Source: Microstegium vimineum (lineage: Eukaryota; Streptophyta; Magnoliopsida; Poales; Poaceae). From it: a stretch of 64,000 nt of DNA. Of the stretch, positions 24,208-36,350 are shown one piece after another. The stretch lies in NCBI GenBank assembly GCA_022036555.1, contig CM039119.1, forward strand, positions 868,001 to 932,000. The letters run 5' to 3'. The notes below the pieces were generated by a model. It was not told the origin of the DNA. It ran no database searches and saw only the letters and a list, made by a program, of their open reading frames with translations. Each line of letters opens with the position of its first letter. The first letter of the stretch is position 1. Both the position numbers and the translations under genes were made by a program.

Positions 24208-25220
24208 AGTCTGGCAAGAGAGAATATGGCAGTCGACGCGCATTGGATGTGGTGGCGAGCAAGCATGAGACGTGGCGGAGTGCAATGATGGACGCCAACA
24301 AGACAAGAGAGCGAGCATGAGACGAGAAAGGGAAGGTCGAAGTGAGTGAGCGAGAGGCGAGGATGGTACGTAGAATCAAAATCGTGAGAGAAAACAAGAT
24401 GATGTGCGGGAGGGTCCGTGTACGAAGAAAAATACATGAAGACTCCGAGTGCAGTCAATGAAATCAGGTAGTGTGTTTCAGTTGTAGATAAATGGAGATT
24501 GATCGAGATAGAGGTATAACGCTACAGTTGTAGATAGATGGAGATAGAGATATATTGCACAAATGTACAAGATGGCCAAAAGGCTACGAAAAGACTTTTT
24601 TAATCCAGCTATTGTCTTATAATGAAAATTCTAGGATAATTTGGATTCCCGTGGGACTACAAGACTATCTCTAACATGTCGCAAACAAGATGTGGTAACT
24701 TTGTTGTTGGACCATTCTTTGATCATCATGTCACTCTGAAAAAGAAAAAGAAGGAAGCCAATATGCGATTTATGTGTGGACTCTCTGAAATAGAGGATGG
24801 TTAGCATGGGAGATGTGGGATAATTAATTTTTTTCTCGATGGGATGGGCTAGGAAAATAAATTCATTTGATTTTGGGGGGTGGAAATAGGGTAGTTCTAG
24901 GTCATTAGCAGGGCCAGTAACAACATACGGATTTGAATCATTTATATCTTGATTTTTATTTGAGGATTTTTAGATAACACCAAAATACCTCATGAAATTT
25001 TGTATTGCAACCGTTACAACGCATGGGCACGGATTGCCTATATATAGGTAAAAAGGGTATAATACCATCAGGATTTCCTGGCACGAAAAATGATAAATCA
25101 CTAAACCCGTCAGGTCGAAACAGTTATCATTTCCAAATTTCAGCTTTCATCCCTACGACAGAGGGTTTTGTGGCATTCAACTGGGCTTGTGGGGCTTGGA
25201 TCCTGGCATTTGTGCATCAG
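24208..25220. other. Intergenic, no gene seen
   Basis: AT-rich spacer between the MITE and the FMO copy 2 upstream block. A short direct repeat of GATAGATGGAGATAGAGATA-type sequence lies near 24485-24560. No domain-bearing frame. Confidence 0.5.
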
Positions 25221-25550
25221 TGATCCAGAGCTCTTTGGTTCATCTGTCTGCTTTTGTTTGCACATATATATGCTCAGCAGAAGATATAACTATATAATAT
25301 CCAAAATTATGTAGTAGATGGCACCTGCTGCCTTCCTAGAGAGAATCAGCACACGTAATAACGACATTGTAGATTATTGATGACGAGCTTGCAGAGTGGG
25401 AGCAGATATGAATTATCATCATCATCTTACAATAATAGTAGGAGCAGAGATCGAGACGACGACCATCCGTGACTAGGACTCGCAGCCAGCCAATATCAGA
25501 CGAGCAGCGTGTCTGCACATCCACCGGCGCGGCGGAGAGGCGAGGACGTG
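25221..25550 (+). promoter_or_regulatory. Upstream region of FMO copy 2, shared with copy 3
   Basis: ATCCAGAGCT, GTCTGCTTTTGTTTGCACAT, GGCACCTGCTGC, CACACGTA and CATTGTA-AT/TATTGA occur in the same order upstream of FMO copy 3 (58613-58867). The duplication therefore included the promoter. A possible TATA is TATATATA near 25266. Copy 1 does not share this block. Confidence 0.6.
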
Positions 25551-27254
25551 ATGGCGTCGTCGTCCAAGAAGGTGTGCGTCGTCGGCCGGCCTCTCAGGGC
25601 TGGTATCCGCCCGCGAGCTGCGCCGGGAGGGCCACCACGTGACGGTCATGGAGCAGAGCGGCGGCGTCGGCGGGCAGTGGCTGTACGACCCGAGGACAGA
25701 CGCCAGCGACCCCCTCGGCGCTGCCGGCGTGCACAGCGGCATCTACGCCTCTCTCCGGCTCAACACGCCCAGGGAGAGTACGGGCTTCTCCGACTTCCCC
25801 TTCGTCTGCCCCAGCAACGACGGCGACGCCCGGCGGTACCCGGGGCACGCCGAGTTCCTGAGGTACATCAGGGACTTCTGCGACGCCTTCGGGCTCATGG
25901 ACGCCGTCAGGCTCAACACCAAGGTCCTGCACGTCGGCTTGCTGGCGCCGTGCGGCCACGACGACGACAGCATCACGCGGTGGACGGTGAGGTGCTCGTC
26001 GAGACATGGTGACTGCGTGGGCGACGCGGTCACCACGGAGGAGGTGTTCGGCGCCGTCGTTGTCGCTGTCGGCCAATTCATGAAGCCAAGGCTCCCTACA
26101 ATAATCATCGGTAGGTTATGAACAGTCATTAGATGCATGTCAAGAAGTACACTGATTTGGTAATGGGTGTGAGAAGGTGAATGTGATATCTGAATTGAAT
26201 TGGTGTTCTTCGTCAAATGAGCTACTGCTTCTGCTAGTGCAGGCATGGACAAGTGGAGCAGAAGGCAGCTGCACTCCCACTCGTACCGGCTCCCGGACTC
26301 CTTCGAAAACCAGGTGGTGGTGGTCGTGGGATGCCACTCGAGCGGCGTCGACATCGCTCTCGAGCTCTCCAAGGTGGCGAGAGGAGAGACGTGCACATCA
26401 GCGTCAAGTCCATGGACGACGACGTCGCCGTGTCCCCCGGCACGAGGAAAGCTGTGCCCAGGCACCACAACCTGCACCTCCGTCTCCAGGCAAGTTTTCT
26501 TCTCATTCATGGACATGAACAACATACATACAGTACATTTATATGAATCTGACAAGCTAAATAAGAATGCAATGCATATGTTTATGTAGATCGATTGCCT
26601 GTGCGAGGACGGGCAGGTGGTGTTCGCGGATGGGTCCTCTCAGTTATCGCCGACGCCATCGTCTACTGCACCGGGTGAGTGACAGTACGTCTTGTCAAAT
26701 CGTCCATCTTTCCTCAGCTCCTCGATCCGATCATGTAATTGAATTGAAGGTACGGCTACTCGTTCCCGTTCCTGGACACGGGAGGCCTAGTCACCGACGA
26801 CGACAACTGCGTCGGCCCGCTGTTCGAGCACACGTTCCCGCCGGCGCTGGCGCCGTCGCTGTCCTTCGTGGGCATACCCAGGAAAGTGGTGGTGCCACGG
26901 TTCTTCGAGGCGCTGGCGAGGTGGGTGGCGCAGGTGCTGTCCGGCCGGAGGTCGCTGCCGTCGGCAGCCGAGATGCTGCGCTCCGCGGAGGAGTACAACC
27001 GCGGGAGGGAGAAGCGCCTGGCGCACGACTTCCTCGACGACTATGACTACTGCGACGAGTTCGGGGAGAAGCACTGCGGGTTCCCGAGGCTGGAGAGCTG
27101 GAAGAAGGAGCTCCGGTGGGCGTCCATGGCGACGAGACGCGATTGCACGGAGAGCTTCCGTGACGTCTACCACGAGCACAGCGACTTCGTTCGGGACGGC
27201 TTGCAATTGCAAGCACAGGGGTCTAGCTCGCAGTCGCAGCAAGCCAACAAGTAG
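25551..27254 (+). pseudogene. FMO GS-OX-like flavin-containing monooxygenase, copy 2 (pseudogene)
   Basis: ATG 25551 opens MASSSKKVCVVG. A net 2-bp deletion at about 25584-25592 destroys the FAD-binding GxGxxG loop and shifts the frame. From there the FMO frame continues (LVSARELRREGHHVTVMEQS, GGVGGQWLYDPRTD). Intron 1 is 26111-26242 (GT-AG). Exon 2 has MDKWSRRQLHSHSYR and the NADPH loop VVVVVGCHSSGVDIALEL, then a 5-bp insertion near 26381-26390. Intron 2 is 26490-26589 with a GC donor. The next exon (26590-26674) carries a further net +2 near 26631-26650. Intron 3 is 26675-26749. The last exon ends at TAG 27252 with SGRRSLPSAAEM and CDEFGEKHCGFPRLESW. This copy keeps the most introns of the three, so its layout may be closest to the ancestor. 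Confidence 0.88.
26490..26589 (+). other. Intron 2 of FMO copy 2, GC-AG type
   Basis: Exon CTCCAG is followed by GCAAGTTTTC, the classic strong GC donor (AG|GCAAGT). The intron ends TTATGTAG before ATCGAT. Copy 3 has the two exon edges fused without an intron, which fixes the junction. Using the GT two bases further on would break the frame. Confidence 0.75.
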
Positions 27255-27700
27255 CAGAAAATGTGGACATGTGATACGGGAGGGTTGGTTATAAAATTAT
27301 TCTTAAATCGATCGATATGCTAATAGCATTTTTTAAGATAAATTATACTACTTGCATTGCGTGAACCTTAAGCTCAATTTTTTTTATGGATAGCAGCTAG
27401 ATTCGCCTCTAAATCGACTTCTCGTGAATGTTCTTTTTATCTTTCTTTAATTTGTGTTAATTTGGATGTAGAGACAGCCAACATGCATGGACACTAACAT
27501 CAATGGTCATGAGTAGTGATGGCTGGTGTAAATCTTTTGGGTATATATGCATGGTGCATTGCAGCATCAACCAGCAATGCAAATTGCCTTTGCTTTTTTG
27601 AGGAGAAGTATTTTAATTTGGAAGCAGAGCCAACAAGCACCAAGCATTTGTGAATCGGTGATCTATCCGCAGTTTATATAATGGGATTTGCTAAATTTCA
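27255..27700. other. 3' flank of FMO copy 2, no gene seen
   Basis: AT-rich DNA after the stop codon with no recognisable domain or repeat. Confidence 0.5.
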
Positions 27701-28037
27701 GATGCCTGAAATTTAGTTTTCTTTCAGGCGACAGTAATTGCACATATTTTGTAGTACAATTGCAGTTTTCATTTATTGCAATTTTTATAGACATAATCTG
27801 CAATTTTTAGTTCCGAGAATAAAAAAATCGGTTAGACAAAACAACAATCTACAAAATCTGATATGTGTTGACACAAAAATAATTTAACAACTTACAATTA
27901 TTTCTATAGTTAGACAAGGACAAAAAATTAATATGTAATAATACAATGACAAATAACAAATCATAAAAATGATAATTTTCTTATACTAATTAGTAGTATA
28001 AGGGTGGTGCCTGAAATTAACTTAAAATTCAGGCACC
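27701..28037. mobile_element. Foldback MITE, the target of retrotransposon C
   Basis: The left end (27701-27730, GATGCCTGAAATTTAG...) and right end (28006-28037, GGTGCCTGAAATTAAC...) are inverted copies of each other. Each end is also a small hairpin by itself (GCCTGAAA...TTTCAGGC, and GTGCCTGAA...TTCAGGCAC). The AT-rich interior is non-coding. Retrotransposon C inserted in the last bases, so CACCT is duplicated at 28034 and 58043. No clean duplication from the MITE itself was found. Confidence 0.6.
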
Positions 28038-28404
28038 TTGTTGGAAAAAGTCTCTCTCCGAACAAGATCTGAGAGGTCGAAGGTACTGGGCCTTCGCAGA
28101 GTCCGGGAAGGCCCTGCACTGTCGACCCTCGGGTGAGTTTTGGGGGAACAACCTTCGCGAGTGCTGAAGGCCTCCCGCCCGTATGAGGGGATGAGTCGTA
28201 TGTGAGCGAGGGGTCTTCGCGATGCGGAAGACCCTCCCGGGGTGGCGGCGGCTAACGACAAGTAGAACGGGAAACCCTAGAATTTAGGGGTGTTGTCTCT
28301 CTTTTTTACGTTACAAGCACGGTTACACAAATACCCTTTTACCTGCTCCGGAATATTCCGGAGGTCTCCCTAACATTCCGGAGGCCCTTTGGTCACACTG
28401 TAAT

Positions 28405-30203
28405 TGTAACGCCCAAAAAAAAGGAAAGAAAGAATATAACAACCATAATTAGTAAACTATAATATGTTCATTACTTGTGAACGTCAAGTGTATGTTTAAT
28501 TTGGTGGTTTATAAATGCATAGAAGTGGATAATATCTAGCCCGACAATATATAAAGTAAATAATTATTTATCCCAAATACCAATAGCTCCTTTGGATGCA
28601 TGCATACGTACGTGATTTTGACAAATGCTAGGCGGTAGCTCTATAGTCTAGGTAATATAGGTATGTAATGATTGGCTATAGTGTCAGCATGATTATCCAT
28701 GACTCTTAGAAAATTGTCTAACGTGCACCTAGACCTTTGATACGGAAAGCTATTACTGTTACTGTAGTTAGCGGTAAATACTAGACCAAGGTAAAAAAAA
28801 AAACAATTAATATAGTAAATCGGTTTAAAAACAATATAGTAGAGTCTCCTACCTTCTACACTGTTCTCGTGCACTCTCCAGTCTCCAGTGGCGTAGGAAA
28901 TACGCGAGCTGCTGCCCTTGCCGCCTATAAATAGGACTGCCCGGCCGGTTCATAGCATAAGCAAGCAAGCTATAACAGCCAACAAGCAATAGGGCTAGCA
29001 CTGTGAAGGGTATCTCCTGTTGATCGAGTGCTAGAGAATAGTAGTAGTTCCTTAGCTTAGTAGTATTCAGGCAAGCGAGCTTTACTTATGGCTCTACCTG
29101 CATTATAGTATGCATTTTGATTATTACGTTGGTGTGCGTTTTATCTTTCAGCGGTGGTGTTGTTCTTATATTCCGTGTGCGTTTTATTTTCTAGCGGTAG
29201 TGTTGCTTTTATTTCGTGTGCGTTTTATCTTTCATCTTTCAGGAGTGGTGTTGTTTTTATATTCCGCGTGCGTTTTATTTTCTAGCAGTGGTGTTGCTTT
29301 AATATTCTGTGTGCAGTGGTATTGTTTCTATATTCCGCGCGTGTTCTATTTTTTTAGCATGGTGTTGCATTTATTTTCCACCTATTTACATTTAACGTAC
29401 TTATTCTCGTATTATTTATGTTTTGAAATATTGTGCTATTTATGATGTCGTCATGTCTACAATTCAATTTTAACTGATATTGTCATGTTGCTAAAATTTA
29501 TGTTTTTTTTAAAAAAAACTGGTGTCATGATAGCAATCATATTGTACCGGTCATGGTTCGGGAATGGGACCGTCAGAGTTCTCCATCGGGGACAGCTCCT
29601 GTTCTGAATAGGGTGCTTAGATGATGGATCCGTAGGAGCCACCAGGTGCTAGTAGGTCAGGAGATGTATTCCTGGAGGGCTTAGGAACTCTGCTCTACTA
29701 AAATGAATCTTTTAGTAGGGACTATTGATGTCAGGATACCCCTCTATAGAGATTAAAGTGTGAAATTTCACCCCTGTGACTCCCGGGTAGGGAAGCTTGC
29801 GGTCATAAGTAGCACCAGTTCAACTTGGCTTTTGTAATATTTCTTTTCTAGATGAATTGTTATTATTCAGCTCGTTTGCTGAGTATGATTTGCATACTCA
29901 CTCGTGAATTTAATTATTTTGCAGCACCTCAGTAATCGACTAGATCAAGCAGAAAGTGGGACGACTAGGGTGTTGGAATTACTCTAGGGTAGTTTATATC
30001 TTTATCAAAGAAAAGGACATGTATATCTAGTATTGGGTTCACATCTTTTTGTAAAATACTCAACATATATTAATAAAGAAAAAAAAATGTTGTGATCCAC
30101 TTTGCATCCACATTTATTTTTTCTTTAGCCTTACAGGGTTATAAATTAGTTTTTATAACCATGTGGCGGTTGTCTCGTCTAGGCCCTAGTTGGGGGCGTG
30201 ACA
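28405..30203 (+). mobile_element. Solo LTR D, inserted in the LTR of retrotransposon C
   Basis: Begins TGTAACGCCC and ends GGGCGTGACA, with GTAAT duplicated at 28400-28404 and 30204-30208. No internal genes or second LTR are present, so it is a solo LTR of about 1.8 kb left by recombination. Such TGTNACGCCC ends are common in grass Ty3/gypsy chromoviruses; that family name is only a suggestion. A TATA box (CTATAAATAGG) is at 28924. Confidence 0.85.
28924..28932 (+). promoter_or_regulatory. TATA box in solo LTR D
   Basis: CCTATAAATAGGAC is a good plant TATA box and gives D its plus orientation. Confidence 0.55.
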
Positions 30204-30712
30204 GTAATCAACAACAATTACTGGGCCGGAGAACACGCTCGTGGAGGCCCATTCGTCCGGGCCCGACAGACGGCCCTGGCCGCCTCGCCTGAGACGCTCC
30301 TCGGCCTCCTGGACGCATGACCGCGACTCCTTCGCCCCTGGAGCTCCTCTCCGGGGCCTTCGCGCCGAGGACTCGTGCCTCCCCTCTGGCCTCGACCTAG
30401 TTGGCGGGTCGGGGGTCCCGGCTGCCCGTCTTGGGGTCTTCGCAGCAGAGGCCTTCGCATGGCTGTCGCCTTGGCTTCGCCCTTCGCACGGCTGTCTCCT
30501 TGGCTTCGCTGTTTGAGCGAAGGCTCCAACTCCCTGCCGTCATGGTGACCTGCACACACACACAAAGCGACGTGTTCTTTGGTACTACCTTGCTATTTCG
30601 GGGCCTTCACCCACTCGCGTATCGGGGTTGTTTCGTTTTGCTGAAGGATGCAGTCTCCTTCGCCTTGCTCAAGCTTCGCCCACAGGAGGCCTTCGCGACT
30701 TTTGTCCCAACA

Positions 30713-30724
30713 GTTTCCCCCTTT
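30713..30724 (-). other. Polypurine tract of retrotransposon C
   Basis: The minus strand reads AAAGGGGGAAAC immediately before the 3' LTR, as needed for plus-strand priming. Confidence 0.7.
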
Positions 30725-30926
30725 GAGGGGCTAGCCCGATATCCGCGGGGTGTGGCCCTCGAAACAGTGTGCGGTAGTTGCGAAGGTCTGTTTTTCCCCG
30801 TGGGCCTCCCTTGCCCCTCGCGCCGCGCTGTGTCGAGTTCTGATTGGTTGTGTACCATCTGCTTTATTTGATGTGACGTGCCCTTTGGTTTCCTTTGGCG
30901 ACGCAATCGAGGCGGTGGCTCCCCCC

Positions 30927-30935
30927 TATATAAGG
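30927..30935 (+). promoter_or_regulatory. TATA box of the antisense accessory gene of retrotransposon C
   Basis: TATATAAGG lies about 300 bp before the ATG at 31232 on the strand opposite to gag-pol. It suggests a separate promoter for the accessory gene, as in A and B. Confidence 0.5.
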
Positions 30936-31231
30936 GGGGGGGGTCTGGGGTGAGAGTTATCCCCTGCCTCTTGCGTCGCTTTCAGCTGCTTACGCCTTCT
31001 AAAGCTGTCTTCGCCCTCGCTACTGCTTCCTGCTTTGCTTTGCTCTGCCTTTGGCTGTGGCTTTGTTTAGCAGTTCTTCATTTTGCTGGCCGTCGTTTTC
31101 CGGCCCATACTCCACTCTCGTTGGTGTTCGGTCTTCTGGTTGGTCAAAGGTATTCGAGGAGTGTATGCTTGCTGTTGTTGAAGCTCGGTCTCTGGAGGAA
31201 GACTTAGATCTGGGGGGAGAGTTTGAGTAGC

Positions 31232-34200
31232 ATGGAGACTTCTGTTGGGGATCTGATCAGTGCTGAGGAATTTTCTCCGATGGCCGAGAAAACTTACGAG
31301 ATTAGGGCTTCGCTCATGACTCAAGGGATGATAGAAGAGCTGCTTGGGATGGCGCTTTTCCTGCTAATAAGTATCGTCTTCCAAAGGGTGAGTCTTCTCC
31401 TGCCCCTAAGGATAATGATGCGGTTGTCTTCCATGACTGCTTTGTTTGTGGTCTTCGCGTTCCTCCGACTGCTTTTCTTCGTCATGTGTTGTTGAAGTTT
31501 GAGATTCAGCTTCATGATCTTACACCGAATGGTGTGCTTGCTTTGAGTCAGTTTTGTTGGGCCTGCGAGTCGTATGATGCGGAGCCTGATATGGATACTT
31601 TCTACGCGAACTATGAGATCCAGTTCCAGCCTAAGAAGAACAAGAGGACCAAAGATGCGATTCAGTTTGGCAGCTGTACCTTCTTTCCTTTCCGGAAACC
31701 CAACAAACCGAAACCGGAAATATCCTTCTGCAAGAAGAATTAGTGGGTCGGGGAGTGGATCCGCCACTGGTTCTATGTTACCTTCCCCGCTACAGAGGAT
31801 GATGTCAACCCTTTTGCGTCTGTGTTGCGGCCCATGAAGCCGAAGACCCGGGTGCCTCCGCCGAATGAGGTTTCTGATCGGCGGGAGAAGTGTGACAAGG
31901 CCTTCGGCTTGGCTTGTCGTTTCTCCAGAGGTCACGATCTCGTCGAGGAGATGTGTGCTGTCGCCTACTGGCCCTTGGGTGCTAACCGGCCCAAGTTTTC
32001 TATAAAAAACGGTGGTTGTTCCAATTTTTGGTGGTCCTGAGGGTGTTCCTTTTCCTGTTTTTGGGAAAGAACTTGGTGACATTGATCCAAAGCAGTTTGT
32101 TCGTGAGATTGAGCAAGAGGCCGTTGCCATCGTCGGTGAGGTGACCGAGAAGGAGTTCTTAGCTCGGAGGTCGGGCTCCGGGACTATGCCTCGGCTGAAT
32201 CGTGTGTTTGAGGAGCTGGGCATTCACTATGCCGAGAGGCCAGTTCCTGCGAAGATCATTGATGCCGTTCTCAAGAAAGAGGCGGAAGCCAAAGAAAAAG
32301 AGGCGGAAGAGGCGAAGGCTCCTAGTGCTGCTGGTGCTTCTGGCGTTGCTATCGTGCCTGGAAAGGATAAGGGTGCATCTGTGTCTGCTGCTCTGTCCCC
32401 TAGCTCAAAAAAGCGTGTGGCTACGAGCTCTGTCACTACTGCGACTGCCGAGGCTAAGAAGAGACAAAAAACTTCTGGCCGGAAGCCGGCTGCTGCGGGT
32501 GCTTCAGCTGCGCCTTTGAAGCGCAAGGCCCTTGCCAATAGGGCGGAGATCACCAGCAAGAAGGCTCGTAAGGTGGCTGCCATTGTTGATCTTCTTAGCT
32601 ATGAGTCTTCATCTTCCGAAGGTGGGTCTCCTATTAGCCGTTTCGGTCATCCTGACCTTAAAGTGCTTTGTGACCCTTGGCTTTTCTTTTTGGATGATGA
32701 CAGTCGATGTGAACTGTATTTGCCAGGTCCTTCGCCGAAGGCACCTCCGCCTAAGGTTCCTTCGCCTGGGGTTACTTTGCCTGTGGCTGTGGTGGCTAGG
32801 GCCGTGCTTGCGATTGAGGGCTCTGCGCCGTCTGTTGATCTGCATTTTGATGTCTCCGCTGCTGAGGAGACCTTGCCAAATGCGATCAGTCTTCCTTCTT
32901 CTTCTGGAACCGCAGCATTGGTTTCCTCTACGCGGCGCTCTAGTGGTGCTCGGGAGCGAAGCTCGGAGGTTGCCGGCCCCAAGCCCTTGGCCGAGGAGGC
33001 CGCCGTTCCTGCTACAGAGGTGGGTGTTGGGAGCCTCAGCGTCGGAGCCCTACACCTTCGAGGGTTGCTATAAACGATTCGCCTCCAGCGGGTCGTGCTG
33101 GCGAGGAGTCAACGACGAAGGGTGATGATACGATGATGGGCCTGGGTGAGCGTTCGTTTGACATTTCTTGTTTCCTTTGCTTTGTGAAGCTGTCATGCTT
33201 TCTTCTGATTTTTATATGTCCTTCTTTGTTTGTGATCGTAGAATTTCTTCGGCCGTCTTTTGAGCCGCTTCCTGGGGATCAGCCGTTACCCGACGGGGTT
33301 GATCTTGCTCGCGTTGGCCTTGACGGCCGTGGCCTTCGCGCGAAGGGTTGGCCTTCCGGGCCTGCTCCTGTTATTGGTGCTGGTGTCGAAGGTAGGTTTT
33401 CCCTCCTCTTGTTTCGTTTGTGTTTTTTGTTTACATTTGTTTTTTTGGCTGACTTGTTGCTTTGTGCAGCTGGCGCTTCGTCGGAAACAATAAGTGCGTG
33501 ATCTGAGTCTTTGCGGATCCTTAATCAGGATACTGGAGGTTTTTGCGACTTCCTTATTGTTGTAGCTCTTTTTTGTATTGATGTCTTACGTCTCTTGTTT
33601 TATGTTGGCGCAGATCGCCTGCGCAATCGCCTAGAGGAGGCCAGCGTGTACCAGTTGCTTCGCATGAACCTGGAGCACCAATGTGTGGTAAGTTTTTGAC
33701 TGTTGTTGTGATGGCAAAGGTCTTTTCGACTTTTTTTGCGATTATTTTGTTGATTGATTCTTTTTTGTTCTAGGGTCATCATATGGGGGCAGCTTTGGAG
33801 AAGAAAGCGTCTATGGAGCTTTTGGACAGCCACCATGCGCTTCAATTTGCGAACGCTGAGATGAAACGCGCGCTGGCAAAGGTCGATGAGTTGGAGGGAG
33901 AATGGCGAATCTTCGCCTTCTCGTTGGCTCTAATGAAGAGCTTAAAGAAACCTTGAGCAAGTTGGGGGTGTTCTTAAAAAAGCGACGGATAGCGAGAAGG
34001 TCGCCCTAGAAAAGCTTGGGATAGCGGAGGCCACAGCTGATCGTCTTCGCGAAGAGCTTGATGGCGAGCAGTCGATAGCCGAAGGTCTCCGCAAAGATCT
34101 TTATGGTGAGCGGTCTCTCGCTGCCATGCTCAAGGCTTAGGCTGACTTATTGAACGGGCGACTGGAGGCTGCCCGGCTTGCTGGTGTATTGGCCGTTGCC

Positions 34201-34839
34201 GCTTATGGGAAGGCGCTGGCTGAATTTGGTGGGGTGGCTCCTTCGCTGCCTGACGATTCTTCTGCTCTTGCCGTTTGTAACTGGCTGCGGGCTGAGTTCG
34301 GTAAGCTTCCAAGCTTCATTGTGAAGGCTGGTGACTTCGCAGCCCTTTCTGGGGTCGCTAACTTTGCGAGGGCCTTCGTTAGTGGTGGTTGTGAGCACGT
34401 GGCTGCTTTGAAATGTAAAGCTTACCCACAGCCTATACCACCTTCTACGATGGCGAAACCTGTTTTCAAGGCTATCACGAACTTCATGTATTATTGCTAT
34501 GGCCAGTTTGGTCGGGCCGACGCTCATGTTTTGGCGGAGGCTAGGCGCCAGGAGGTTTGCTTTCTCTGTTTGTCGTTTTGGTGGATTTCTCTTATTTGGT
34601 TTTCCGATCCGTTGTGTGGATTTCCGTAGTGTTTGGCCAAGGCTGTTGCTGGTTCGAGCGGAGGTGGTGGTACCGCTGGTGATGTTCATGCTTCTATCGC
34701 TCGAGATCCTCCCTCCGCTTCTGTTGGTGGTGGGGGTGGCTCTGATGCTGGTGCGCTTCCGGGAGCTGCGGAGGCTGCTGCTGCTATCAAAGCCCGCACT
34801 GAAATACCTGTTCCCCTGTTTGAGAAGGTGGGGCATTGA
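31232..34839 (+). pseudogene. Accessory gene of retrotransposon C, 'putative gypsy type transposon' domain, broken
   Basis: ATG 31232 opens METSVGDLISAEEFSP. The homology then changes frame near 31325 and continues as VLLKFEIQLHDLTPNGVLAL, SQFCWACESYDAEPD and FGSCTFFPF, up to a stop at 31741. It resumes as WVGEWIRHWFYV and ends near 32040 in another stop. This is the pattern of the plant Transposase_28 (putative gypsy type transposon) domain. A Lys/Glu/Ala-rich region follows (32012-33073, IPGTMPRLNRVFEE then KKEAEAKEKEAEEA). Later pieces are coiled-coil-like exons, one intron being 33688-33773 (GTAAGT...TTCTAG), and a Gly/Ala-rich end at 34837. It reads opposite to gag-pol, so it is an antisense accessory gene. 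Its role is unknown. The exon map is approximate. Confidence 0.6.
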
Positions 34840-36118
34840 ATGCTATTTCGGAACTCATGATCGGGCCTGCGTGCCTTTGTGGTGCTCCCTGAGGGGGCAG
34901 GTGTAAATAACTTTCGTGGTACTCTGATGGTGGCTTTTGTTATTACAATGTCGTTTGGCGGTGTTTTATTTCGTATTGATTCTTGTGATCACCCCGCGCA
35001 TGTTGCCTTCGATGGCCCTGTGCGGGACGTGCTTCCTTACACTGATGCGTGATGCTGTTTATGTTGATGGCGAGCTGTGGGATTATTGGCGATCCAGTTA
35101 TGCGAGGCCTTCGGTTGACAGAATGTTCGAATTTGTACTGTATTCTATCGATAACTGGCATGATGTGTTTGTTCGTTCCTTAGCTTGGCGTGGTCCTTTG
35201 GACCCGCTGTAACTTTATATCGTGTGTATGGCCTTCGCGCCTTGTGTTGTATTGTATTGTTTTACTACTTGTATTGAACTCATATTGTTGTTGACCCGTG
35301 ATGGGCGATGGTTTATTAGTACGCGATGGTACATTTGTGTGGCTCCTTCATTACAGTTCTTTGGACCTTCGCACTTGCAAATTTCTGTAGGCGTGCTTGT
35401 GTTCTTGGGCTATTATCTTTTTCCCGAAGGCTCCTCTTAGTTGATCGCCCAAGTGCTTTTTAATGAGTTTGTAGCTGAGTGTTGCTCAGCCTCGCTCTAC
35501 GCGCTTGTTGGTTGTCTTCAACTACTCTTCGCGCTTGTTGGTTGGCTTCTTCCGGTATTGCTGTTGCAGACGACTTCTTTCTGTCTGGACTTTGATTCCT
35601 TTGAGGTGACATCGCTATTATGAATCTTCTCGCGGTGATGATTTTTGTCTAATTTGTGGGCTCGGGGGATACTCTGGCCTGCATGGCGCTTCCCCCTTTG
35701 CGGGTATGTATGTTTGAGTTTGCTGTTGCTTGATTCTACTCTGCTGTGGGGGGGGGGGCTGCTATATTTATAGTGTGCTTCCCCTACGGTTCTAGGTGTA
35801 GTCATGAATGTTGTGCACATGGGGGCTTTGATTGGCCTGTGTCTGGTTGGTAGAATTTTTTACTGCTTTTTAATGCTTGGTTGTAGGTTTGGTTTGCGGT
35901 GGTGGAGGTCTTCGCTATTGCCCTAGTTTTGTTGCGTTTCACGTCCGAAGACCTTCGGTCGACAGGATGCTGTGTCAGCAAATGCTTTTTACTATAATTT
36001 TGGATAGAAGTGAGCTCTGGGCTTGTTACATACGTAGTGCGCTGCCTTACATTTGGCGCGAAGGCCTTCCTGGTTTCTCTATTCTAGGTCTTCGGCCACT
36101 TCTTGCTCCTGACCTTGG

Positions 36119-36350
36119 ACGCCTTTGCCCGATTTCTTCACACCGTACAGTGGGATGCGCCTGCCGATTTCTGGCCCAGGCTTGGTCTCAACCTGGGAGT
36201 TGTTGAAATGGCCTTGGTTCCGCCATTTAACACCTTGGCCCGACTTCTCTACACCGTCCAGCGTGACGCGCATGCCGGCTTCCTGCCCAGGTTTTGTCTC
36301 AAACTGGGAGTTATTGAAGTAGAGTGGGCTTCGCCATTGTTGCCACTCGA
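36119..36350 (+). repeat. Diverged direct repeat, about 112 bp, two copies
   Basis: CGCCTTTGCCCGATTTCTTC...CTGGGAGTTGTTGAA (36120 on) and CACCTTGGCCCGACTTCTCT...CTGGGAGTTATTGAAG (36232 on) align along their length. A partial third copy (CCGTACAGCGGGATGCGAGC) follows near 36421. Confidence 0.75.

Larger units (their letters stand above)
28039..30712 (-). repeat. 3' LTR of retrotransposon C (left), interrupted by solo LTR D
   Basis: LTR sequence occupies 28039-28404 and 30209-30712. Against the right LTR it lacks about 37 bp at 28318 (between two ACGTT copies, which removes the TATA box). It has an extra roughly 30-bp repeat near 30465-30490 and an extra (CA)n stretch near 30548. These indels suggest that C is older than B. 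Confidence 0.88.

Noticed and set aside
24165..24458. Minus-strand frame of 97 codons
   Set aside because: It overlaps a MITE end and has no domain or conserved partner in the window.
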